Shown here: positions 8,470-15,238 of the stretch, one piece after another | Position numbering within the stretch: position 1 is the first letter of the stretch | Layout of the letters: each line of letters opens with the position of its first letter | NCBI GenBank assembly: GCA_964384415.1 | Contig: CAYLMV010000002.1 | Location: forward strand, 21,253 to 85,252 | Length of the DNA stretch: 64,000 nucleotides | DNA from: JAGVPT01 sp964384415 | Lineage (GTDB): Bacteria; Bacteroidota; Ignavibacteria; UBA10030; UBA8401 | Direction: 5' to 3' | Notes under the pieces: model-generated | The model's database searches: none | Told to the model about the DNA's origin: nothing | Seen by the model: only the letters and a program-made list of their open reading frames with translations | Translations under genes and position numbers: made by a program

Positions 8470-8978
8470 AGTCACAGTTCTTCGTGATGATGTGTTCGAT
8501 CGCCGTGTGCGGCTGCCTAAACCCTTTTGCGCCGGCGCTTGATAATTCCAATCTGTCGGGCGGCTCGATCCTCGGCGACCAGAGAACTGTGGACGGAGTG
8601 TTTCAGAATTTCAAGCAGGCGTATCTCTTCAAGGATACTACTATCTACGGCCAGGTGCTTGCGCCCGATTTCATTTTTGTTTACCGGGATTATGACGTGG
8701 GAGTTGATGTCTTTTGGGGACGCGATGACGACATGCGCACGACGAATGGACTCTTCCAGAATGCACAGAGCCTGGATTTGGTCTGGAACAATACGATACC
8801 GATCAACGGGGACACGACGGATGTCAAGGTGAACGTGACGAGGAATTTCAATCTTACGGTGACGTTCAGCCCGACCGACATTGTGCGCATCGACGGGTAC
8901 GCCAGCCTCACGCTTGAACGCCCGACATCGAAAGACAACTGGCGCATCGGGCGATGGGACGACCAGTCGAACTACTAG
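8466..8978 (+). CDS. Small lipoprotein of unknown function, NTF2-like
   Basis: 170-aa predicted lipoprotein. The signal MKSQFFVMMCSIAVCGC ends in a probable lipobox Cys. The mature part has a VDGVFQNFKQAYLFKDTTIY helix and FIFVYRDYDVGVD, and ends in NWRIGRWDDQ, like the WSIYRWEDF end of the preceding lipoprotein. The WRI.RW.D pattern is typical of NTF2/SnoaL-like domains that end in a tryptophan-rich strand. The gene is coupled to its upstream neighbour by an ATGA overlap. Function unknown. Confidence 0.75.
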   Translation: MKSQFFVMMCSIAVCGCLNPFAPALDNSNLSGGSILGDQRTVDGVFQNFKQAYLFKDTTIYGQVLAPDFIFVYRDYDVGVDVFWGRDDDMRTTNGLFQNAQSLDLVWNNTIPINGDTTDVKVNVTRNFNLTVTFSPTDIVRIDGYASLTLERPTSKDNWRIGRWDDQSNY

Positions 8979-9130
8979 CTGGGTAATGTAGGATGAAGCG
9001 CCAAGGCGCGAAGAACGCGAAGCAGAATTTTTTAAGAGCGACTGGATTTCTGTTTTTGTCTTGGCGCCCTTCGCACCTATGCGGTCTTGTTATTCGATTA
9101 CTCGACTGAAGAAGTACACAACAATATCTC

Positions 9131-9964
9131 ATGAAAACTAAAGTATCATACCAGGGAGAGCCCGGGGCTTTCAGCGAGCAGGCTGCGAAATCTTATTTCG
9201 GCAGAGGCTGCGCTGCAATCGCTCGCGAGTCGTTTCGGGACATATTTGAAGATGTCCTTAAGAAGCGATCGGCGCATGCCATGGTTCCGATCGAGAATTC
9301 GCTGCACGGAAGCGTTCACCAGAACTATGACCTGCTCTGGAAGTATAATCTCTTTATCGTCGGCGAAGTGAAACTCCGGATCAAAATGAACCTGCTCACG
9401 CTTCCCGGAACGAAGCTGAAGGACGTCCGCGCCGTCTATTCGCATCCGCAGGCCCTCGGCCAGTGCGAAAAATTCCTGCATACGCTCAAGGGGGTCTCGG
9501 TGAACCCCTTTTACGATACCGCCGGGGCCGCAAAAATGATTGCGGCGGAGCGAAGGGCGGACGCGGCGGCAATCGCCAGTTCTCAGGCGGCTTCGGACTA
9601 CGGCTTGGTCATCATCCGTCCAGGAATCGAAAACGACCATCGGAATTATACGAGGTTTCTTGTAATTGGACGGCGGCAATTGCGCCCCGGGAAGAACCCC
9701 AAGACTTCATTGATCTTCGCGACAAAGAACATTCCCGGTGCGCTGTTCAAGTGCCTTTCCGTCTTTGCGCTTCGCAATATCAATCTTTTGAAAATAGAGT
9801 CTCGGCCTTTAGTAGGGTCGCCGTGGGAATATCTTTTCTACGTCGATATCGAAGGTGACGCGAAGAAGAGTGATTGTCTCAATGCATTGAGCCACCTCCA
9901 GGAGCTTACTTCGAGCTACAAAAATCTCGGATCGTATGAAACGGGCGTGATTGTCGAACCTTAG
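9131..9964 (+). CDS. pheA: Prephenate dehydratase
   Basis: Monofunctional prephenate dehydratase (277 aa): prephenate to phenylpyruvate in phenylalanine synthesis. The catalytic domain (about 4-180) starts VSYQGEPGAFSEQAA and includes VPIENSLHGSV and the TRF motif in NYTRFLVIG. The regulatory ACT domain (about 195-270) shows IPGALFKCLSVFALRNINL followed by the Phe-binding ESRP segment. No fused chorismate mutase is present. No strong ribosome site precedes the ATG. Confidence 0.95.
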   Translation: MKTKVSYQGEPGAFSEQAAKSYFGRGCAAIARESFRDIFEDVLKKRSAHAMVPIENSLHGSVHQNYDLLWKYNLFIVGEVKLRIKMNLLTLPGTKLKDVRAVYSHPQALGQCEKFLHTLKGVSVNPFYDTAGAAKMIAAERRADAAAIASSQAASDYGLVIIRPGIENDHRNYTRFLVIGRRQLRPGKNPKTSLIFATKNIPGALFKCLSVFALRNINLLKIESRPLVGSPWEYLFYVDIEGDAKKSDCLNALSHLQELTSSYKNLGSYETGVIVEP

Positions 9965-10029
9965 AGTGACGGGCGAGTCACCTCATGAACGATGCATAGT
10001 CCGATCATCCAAGTGATCTCAAAGCTGCA

Positions 10030-10914
10030 ATGAATATCTTCTACATACTCAAAGAAGGCATATCGGGCTTCAAGCGGGCTCGGCTGTCGATGGTCATCTC
10101 CATTTTCACCATTACGATATCGTTGATCCTGCTTGGACTCTTCACGATTGTTTTCCGTAACACAAACCAGATTGTCGAATCGTTCCGTGACCGCGTCGAA
10201 ATGGAAGCCTTCCTTGAAGAACCAGTCACTGAAGAGACATCTCCGATCGTCGAGAAGAAGATCCTCGCGATTCCGGGCATCAAGCAGGTAAAGTATATCT
10301 CCAAGGATCAGGCGGCAAAAATCTTCAAAGAACAGTATGGAGAGGATATCCATAGCATCCTCGATTTCAATCCCCTTCCCCCATCATTCAAAATCTACCT
10401 GGAACAAGAGTACAAAAATTCCGACAGCGCCAAGGTGGTCTACGCACAGTTGAAGCAGATCGGGGGAATCGACGAAATCATCTATCGAAAGACATTGCTC
10501 GAGTTGTTGGATCGCCGGGCGCAGTTGTTCGCTATGGGGAGCCTCGGCGCCGGAATTGCGCTTCTTATCACTGCAATTTTTCTAGTTTCCAACACGATAC
10601 GGCTGGCAATTTACGCCAAGCGGAAAATCATCATGACCATGAAACTGGTGGGCGCCACGCGAATGTTCATTCGCCTTCCATTCTTAGTGGAAGGGGTCAT
10701 TCAAGGAGTCCTGGGAGGCCTTTTCTCTTCGGGCTTCATTTATCTGGCAGTCGACTACGCATCTAAACTATTCGGGGGCGATCTGGCGCCGATCGTTTAC
10801 GTCGAACCGACATTTTACATTATTGTTCTTGCGGCGGGCACGCTGCTTGGATTTCTCGGGAGCATCATTTCGGTGAGGAAATTTATCACCGAGAGTGTCG
10901 TGCTGACAAATTAA
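10030..10914 (+). CDS. ftsX: Cell division protein FtsX
   Basis: 294-aa integral membrane partner of the ATPase FtsE, coupling divisome signals to peptidoglycan hydrolases. The topology is typical: a first membrane helix (about 20-42), a periplasmic domain (about 45-170, with IPGIKQVKYISKDQA and NPLPPSFKIYL) and three C-terminal helices (about 175-200, 225-250, 265-285). The FtsX segment AIYAKRKIIMTMKLVGATRMFIRLPF is cut here into AIYAKRKIIMTMKLVGAT and FIRLPF. No ftsE is adjacent. Confidence 0.92.
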   Translation: MNIFYILKEGISGFKRARLSMVISIFTITISLILLGLFTIVFRNTNQIVESFRDRVEMEAFLEEPVTEETSPIVEKKILAIPGIKQVKYISKDQAAKIFKEQYGEDIHSILDFNPLPPSFKIYLEQEYKNSDSAKVVYAQLKQIGGIDEIIYRKTLLELLDRRAQLFAMGSLGAGIALLITAIFLVSNTIRLAIYAKRKIIMTMKLVGATRMFIRLPFLVEGVIQGVLGGLFSSGFIYLAVDYASKLFGGDLAPIVYVEPTFYIIVLAAGTLLGFLGSIISVRKFITESVVLTN

Positions 10915-10921
10915 GTTACCG

Positions 10922-10956
10922 ATAACCTTGACAAGGTTCATAACCTTGACAAGGTC
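10922..10956. repeat. Tandem REP-like palindromes upstream of the RAYT gene
   Basis: Two direct copies of ATAACCTTGACAAGGT with an 18-bp period (10922-10937 and 10940-10955). Each contains the near-perfect palindrome ACCTTG-A-CAAGGT, and the first extends to AACCTTG-A-CAAGGTT (10924-10938). They lie 22 bp before the start of the IS200-like transposase, the position expected of REP/BIME elements recognised by a RAYT enzyme. Confidence 0.8.
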
Positions 10957-10977
10957 AAACGTCAATTGGGGGGCACG

Positions 10978-11538
10978 ATGAAGTACCTAGTCGGTCACTA
11001 TTACCATATCTACAATCGGGGAGCACATAGAAAGGATATATTTCACGAGGCCGAAAACTACTTCTACCTGGTTTCGCTTTTCAGGAAGTATATCAACCGG
11101 TATGAAGTGGCCGTCGTCGCCTATTGCCTAATGCCGAATCACTATCATTTGGTTATTAGACAAAACGAATACGGCGACATCGGGGGTTTTCTAAAGACAT
11201 CCTTCAACGCTTATACCCAGGCTATGAATAGGCGCTACGGACATTCCGGCACCCTTTTCCAGGGGCAATGCAAGTGCAAACATGTCGATAGTCGGGAATA
11301 TTGTCTCCGGCTCGTACGATATATACACCGGAACCCGCTCTCCTCGCAAATGGTGAGCCATCTGAGGGATTGGATGTTTTCTGATTACCTTGAATGGATT
11401 GGCATAAGAACACGATTGCTGGCCGATTTTGAACTGCGCGATGCTTTCTTCAAGTCTCCTTCTAAATACGAGCGTTATGTAGAAGAGTATGTTGAGGATA
11501 ATGAAGTATCTATCGATCTAAGAACATTTGTCGCTTAG
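10978..11538 (+). CDS. REP-associated tyrosine transposase (RAYT, IS200/Y1-like)
   Basis: 186-aa HUH single-strand nuclease of the Y1 transposase family. MPNHYHLVI (His55, Tyr56, His57) is the HUH metal site. FNAYTQAMNRRYGHSGTLFQ carries the candidate catalytic Tyr79 and the G.LFQG signature of RAYTs. RYIHRNPLSS is also characteristic. The ATG at 10978 has a GGGGGG tract just upstream; an in-frame TTG at 10966 is less likely. The palindromes directly 5' suggest a domesticated RAYT that processes them rather than an autonomous insertion sequence. No terminal inverted repeats or target duplications were found. Confidence 0.9.
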   Translation: MKYLVGHYYHIYNRGAHRKDIFHEAENYFYLVSLFRKYINRYEVAVVAYCLMPNHYHLVIRQNEYGDIGGFLKTSFNAYTQAMNRRYGHSGTLFQGQCKCKHVDSREYCLRLVRYIHRNPLSSQMVSHLRDWMFSDYLEWIGIRTRLLADFELRDAFFKSPSKYERYVEEYVEDNEVSIDLRTFVA

Positions 11539-11560
11539 GACCTTTCAGCCAGTTTGGAAG

Positions 11561-11589
11561 TTGAGATTTTCGCTAATCTTTAATACATT
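11561..11589 (+). promoter_or_regulatory. Candidate sigma-70 promoter for the sdh operon
   Basis: TTGAGA (11561-11566), a 17-bp spacer, then TACATT (11584-11589), about 95 bp upstream of sdhC. This is a match by eye only. Confidence 0.4.
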
Positions 11590-11684
11590 ACCACCGTTTC
11601 AGACCTCTGTCATTCGTGCCCGCGATGTGACGGAGCCCCCGGAAAATCAAATTCATCGCCGCTAGCCATAGGAGCATACTTCGA

Positions 11685-12098
11685 ATGTCGAGCAACTATC
11701 CTGCACGAGGGTGGGCTAGAATAATACTCACCTATCATAAATTTGCCGGAAGCTGGGCATGGGTGCTGCACCGCATCACCGGCCTCGTCCTCACCGGCTA
11801 TATCATGCTGCATATCTTCGCGTTGATGTCGCTCCAAAAAGGGAAAGCGGCATTCGATTCCGAGATGGTTCTTTTCCGGACTCCGGTCTTTCTATTTTTG
11901 GAGTGGTTCCTTTTCGCTTTTCTCCTCTTCCATGCATTGAACGGCATCCGCATCGTGCTTGTGGATCTCGCTGAAGGCGCCCGATATCACAAACAATTAT
12001 ACTACGCCGTCGTCATCATCGGTCTTGTCCTCTTCCTTGGGATGGGATACATCATGTTTACGCAGGACACGCTGCATGCGGTTGCCGCGGTGAAATAA
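11685..12098 (+). CDS. sdhC: Succinate dehydrogenase cytochrome b subunit SdhC
   Basis: 137-aa membrane anchor of complex II with three predicted helices (about 25-48, 62-85, 105-128). WVLHRITGLVLTGYIMLHI carries the quinone/heme signature H-R-x-S/T-G and a heme-ligand-type His. An AGGAG site lies upstream of the ATG. First gene of a complete sdhCDAB set, so this organism uses a two-anchor complex II rather than the single-anchor type common in some Bacteroidota. Confidence 0.9.
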   Translation: MSSNYPARGWARIILTYHKFAGSWAWVLHRITGLVLTGYIMLHIFALMSLQKGKAAFDSEMVLFRTPVFLFLEWFLFAFLLFHALNGIRIVLVDLAEGARYHKQLYYAVVIIGLVLFLGMGYIMFTQDTLHAVAAVK

Positions 12099-12121
12099 CG
12101 TAGATCAAAAGGGTAATTCCT

Positions 12122-12475
12122 ATGTCTTCTAAATATTATGGTTCGAGGAGTTCGGGAGCGCTGTCGTGGTACCTGCAGCGCGTGACCGGCATGGTGCTTT
12201 TTGTTGTCGCGATTGGCCACTATATCCTCATGCATTATCATCTCGATTCCGGCCACACGTACGATGCCGTCCTCTCCCGGATGCAGAACCCGTTATACAA
12301 GGCGCTGCAAATTTCGTTCGTCGTGCTCGGACTCTACCACGGCCTCTCAGGAACCTGGAGCATCTTTCGCGACTACAAAATGCCCGGATGGTTGAGCTGG
12401 ACGATCCTTGGCTTGCTCTATATCGCCGGCGTCGGTTTCGGCGCACTTGGTATTGCGACAATTCTCTCGTTTTAA
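12122..12475 (+). CDS. sdhD: Succinate dehydrogenase membrane anchor SdhD
   Basis: 117-aa second anchor of complex II with three membrane helices. WYLQRVTGMVLFVVAIGHYI contains the partner quinone-site/heme region, and HYHLDSGHTYD and GLYHGLSGTWSIFRDY follow. AAGGG precedes the ATG. It lies 23 bp after sdhC. Confidence 0.88.
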   Translation: MSSKYYGSRSSGALSWYLQRVTGMVLFVVAIGHYILMHYHLDSGHTYDAVLSRMQNPLYKALQISFVVLGLYHGLSGTWSIFRDYKMPGWLSWTILGLLYIAGVGFGALGIATILSF

Positions 12476-12569
12476 GCAAAGCTCGATCTTAAAGGAACGA
12501 AGGATGTAAGCTCAAGATGCCTTCACAATGTGTTTTCACTTGATTTGATTATTTTCTTCGGAGTTCTCA

Positions 12570-14324
12570 ATGGTCCATACTTTTGACGTCGTGATTGTCG
12601 GTGCAGGCGGTGCAGGCTTGCGGGCCGCTTTGGAAATCCCTCAGGGTTTCAGCTGCGCGGTATTGTCCAAAGTCTATCCATCCCGGTCGCACACCGGTAC
12701 GGCACAGGGAGGCGTGTGTGCCGCGCTGGCAAATGAAGAGGAGGACTCGTGGGAATGGCACATGTTCGACACGGTGAAAGGGAGCGACTACCTGGGCGAT
12801 CAGGATGCGATCGAAATCATGTGCCGCGATGCCGTCCGGGCAATTATCGAGCTGGAACACATGGGACTCCCCTTCTCGCGAACTCCCGAAGGGAAAATTG
12901 CACAGAGAAAATTCGGCGGACATACCCGGCCCGAAAATCCCTCTGACCCGAACTCGAAGCGCGTCGCAGTCCGCCGCGCCTGCTACTCTGCAGACAGAAC
13001 AGGTCACGTCATGCTTCACACACTGTTTGAGAACTGCATCAAGCAGGGCGTTCACTTCTACAATGAGTTCTTCGTCACCGACCTGATTATGAACAAAGGA
13101 GTTTGCTGCGGCATCGTGGCGTTGGAGATCGGAACAGGCGAGCTTCACATCTTTCACGCCAGGGCGGTGATGTTCGCGACAGGAGGCTACGGCCGCGCAT
13201 TCCGCATCACATCGAACGCTTTGATCGGCACGGGCGACGGCTGCAATATTGCGTACGAGAACGAAATTCCGATGGAGGATATGGAGTTCTTCCAATTCCA
13301 TCCAACCGGATTATGGAAACTCGGGATATTGATCTCCGAGGCCGCTCGCGGCGAAGGAGGCATCCTTCGCAACAGCTCTGGCGAACGCTTTATGGAACGC
13401 TACGCTCCGACCGTAAAAGATCTCGCGCCCCGCGACATGGTCTCGAGGGCAATCTACACAGAAATCAAGGAAGGGCGCGGCATCAAAGGCAGCGACGGAA
13501 CATACTACGTGAACCTGGACCTTACACACCTCGGCGAACAAACCATCCGCGAGAAAATCCCCGAGATCACCGGATTCGCGCGTACGTATCTCGGCGTGGA
13601 ACCGCTCAAGGAACCAATTCCCATTCAGCCGACTGCCCACTACGCCATGGGTGGAATCCCGACAGATAACGATGCTAGAGTCATCCTCAACGCGAAAGGA
13701 AAAATCCTTCCGGGGTTCTATTCCGCGGGAGAATGTGCCTGCGTCTCGGTTCATGGCGCGAATCGTTTGGGAACAAATTCGCTCCTCGACATCATCGTGT
13801 TCGGACGCCGCGGCGGAAAAGCAATCGCGCAATTTCTGAAGGAGGCCGACTTCACTTCTCTCCCCAAGGATCCCGAAGCGCGGACCATGGAAATGATCGA
13901 CGGCATCTTCACGAGCAAAGGGAGCGAGAATGTTGCACAGATCCGCTTGACAATGCAGGAAGTTATGATGGATAAGTGTTCGGTCTACCGCGAAGCCAAG
14001 ACGATGAAAGAGCTCGTCGGGGATATCCATGAATTGAAAAGCCGTTACAAGAAGATTTCCATCGCCGACCACGGGAAGAAATTCAACACTGAACTGATGG
14101 AGGCTATCGAGCTTCGGAATCTTCTCGGAACTGCCGAGACGATCGCGGTTTCTGCGCTCAATCGCCAGGAAAGCCGGGGAGCCCACGCACGGGTCGATTT
14201 CCCCAAGCGGGACGATAAGAAATGGCTTAAACATAGTTTCATTCATTACAACGCCGGCCATCCGAAAATCTCATACAAGCCGGTAGTCGTGACAAAGTTT
14301 CAACCGAAGGAGCGAGTGTATTAG
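12570..14324 (+). CDS. sdhA: Succinate dehydrogenase flavoprotein subunit
   Basis: 584-aa catalytic subunit that oxidises succinate to fumarate with covalently bound FAD. GAGGAG (residues 11-16) is the dinucleotide-binding loop, and His41 in SRSHTGTAQGG is the FAD-attachment histidine. FQFHPTG and the C-terminal region HGANRLGTNSLLDI hold substrate-binding and active-site residues. Full length. CGGAG precedes the ATG. About 105 bp containing two REP-like palindromes separate it from sdhB. Confidence 0.97.
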   Translation: MVHTFDVVIVGAGGAGLRAALEIPQGFSCAVLSKVYPSRSHTGTAQGGVCAALANEEEDSWEWHMFDTVKGSDYLGDQDAIEIMCRDAVRAIIELEHMGLPFSRTPEGKIAQRKFGGHTRPENPSDPNSKRVAVRRACYSADRTGHVMLHTLFENCIKQGVHFYNEFFVTDLIMNKGVCCGIVALEIGTGELHIFHARAVMFATGGYGRAFRITSNALIGTGDGCNIAYENEIPMEDMEFFQFHPTGLWKLGILISEAARGEGGILRNSSGERFMERYAPTVKDLAPRDMVSRAIYTEIKEGRGIKGSDGTYYVNLDLTHLGEQTIREKIPEITGFARTYLGVEPLKEPIPIQPTAHYAMGGIPTDNDARVILNAKGKILPGFYSAGECACVSVHGANRLGTNSLLDIIVFGRRGGKAIAQFLKEADFTSLPKDPEARTMEMIDGIFTSKGSENVAQIRLTMQEVMMDKCSVYREAKTMKELVGDIHELKSRYKKISIADHGKKFNTELMEAIELRNLLGTAETIAVSALNRQESRGAHARVDFPKRDDKKWLKHSFIHYNAGHPKISYKPVVVTKFQPKERVY

Positions 14325-14332
14325 AATCCCGG

Positions 14333-14345
14333 GGCGTCCGACGCC
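14333..14345. repeat. REP-like palindrome GGCGTC-C-GACGCC
   Basis: Six-bp arms around a single central base, 9 bp after the sdhA stop. It has the same arm pattern as the larger palindrome at 14397 (core GGYGTC-S-GACRCC). Confidence 0.6.
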
Positions 14346-14396
14346 TCCCGGATAAGCTAGCGTGCGTGTGTCCAAACTACGACAACTTAACTAACG

Positions 14397-14413
14397 CAGG
14401 TGTCGGACACCTG
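14397..14413. repeat. REP-like palindrome CAGGTGTC-G-GACACCTG
   Basis: Perfect 8-bp arms around one central base, ending 17 bp before the sdhB ATG. It could fold in the mRNA just upstream of the sdhB ribosome site and tune sdhB translation or mRNA stability. Confidence 0.7.
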
Positions 14414-14429
14414 TCGAAGGGAAACCGCG

Positions 14430-15137
14430 ATGCAAGTAACTTTTCGTATCCAAAAATACAATCCCGAAACGGACACCACGCCTCACTACCAGGAGTTCCT
14501 GGTCGACGATGTCGATGAATCGTGGCGTGTGCTGGACGTGCTCGAAAAGATCAAAGGCTCGTTGGATGGAACGCTGACGTACCGGCGCTCCTGCGCCCAC
14601 GGAGTATGCGGTTCGGATGGCATGCGCATCAACGGCAGAAACAGACTCGCGTGTTCAATTCTGTTGAAGGATCTGGATTTCCGCGAAGTTGTGACGCTCG
14701 AGCCCCTTCCCTCCATGCCGGTCATCAAGGACCTCGTCGTCGATTTGACGGATTTCTACAAGAAATACGAACTCGTAAAACCGTACCTGATAACAAAAAC
14801 CAATCCCCCTGAAACCGAACGTCTGCAGAGCAACGAAGACGCTGAGAAGCTCTTCGAGTCGGCCAAGTGCATTCTCTGTGCATGCTGTTCGACATCCTGC
14901 CCGTCGCTTTGGACCAACGAGAACTACCTCGGCCCGGCGGCCTTACTCAAGGCTTACCGGTTCGCTTTTGACACCCGCGATGAAGCGGGCGATGAGAGAT
15001 TGGACGTGATCGATACACAAGATGGAGTGTGGCGCTGTCACACGATCTTCAACTGTATCGAGGCGTGTCCTAAGGAAATTAATATTACATGGCACATTTC
15101 TCAATTGAAGAAAGCGATGGTAAACAGAGAAATCTGA
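14430..15137 (+). CDS. sdhB: Succinate dehydrogenase iron-sulfur subunit
   Basis: 235-aa subunit carrying electrons from FAD to quinone. [2Fe-2S] ligands lie in YRRSCAHGVCGSDG and RLAC (Cys55, Cys60, Asp63, Cys75, the same Asp-containing set as E. coli). The [4Fe-4S] motif is CILCACCSTSCP and the [3Fe-4S]/[4Fe-4S] remainder is in CHTIFNCIEACPKEINI. I chose ATG 14430, which has GAAGGG eight bases upstream and gives the family length. A longer GTG frame from 14400 starts inside the palindrome. Confidence 0.96.
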   Translation: MQVTFRIQKYNPETDTTPHYQEFLVDDVDESWRVLDVLEKIKGSLDGTLTYRRSCAHGVCGSDGMRINGRNRLACSILLKDLDFREVVTLEPLPSMPVIKDLVVDLTDFYKKYELVKPYLITKTNPPETERLQSNEDAEKLFESAKCILCACCSTSCPSLWTNENYLGPAALLKAYRFAFDTRDEAGDERLDVIDTQDGVWRCHTIFNCIEACPKEINITWHISQLKKAMVNREI

Positions 15138-15182
15138 TCGTCAATCTCCGGTCTCCCCGATCGGACGGTCGGCATGACAATG

Positions 15183-15216
15183 AAAAAGGCTGGTGCGTTG
15201 AAGCGCCAGCCTTTTT
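15183..15216. terminator. Bidirectional intrinsic terminator
   Basis: A 14-bp stem AAAAAGGCTGGTGC / GCGCCAGCCTTTTT (one G-T pair) with loop GTTGAA. T-runs occur in both orientations, ending sdhB on plus and the convergent Ycf48-repeat gene on minus. Confidence 0.9.
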
Positions 15217-15238
15217 GTTTAACGCACTATGCCGCCGA

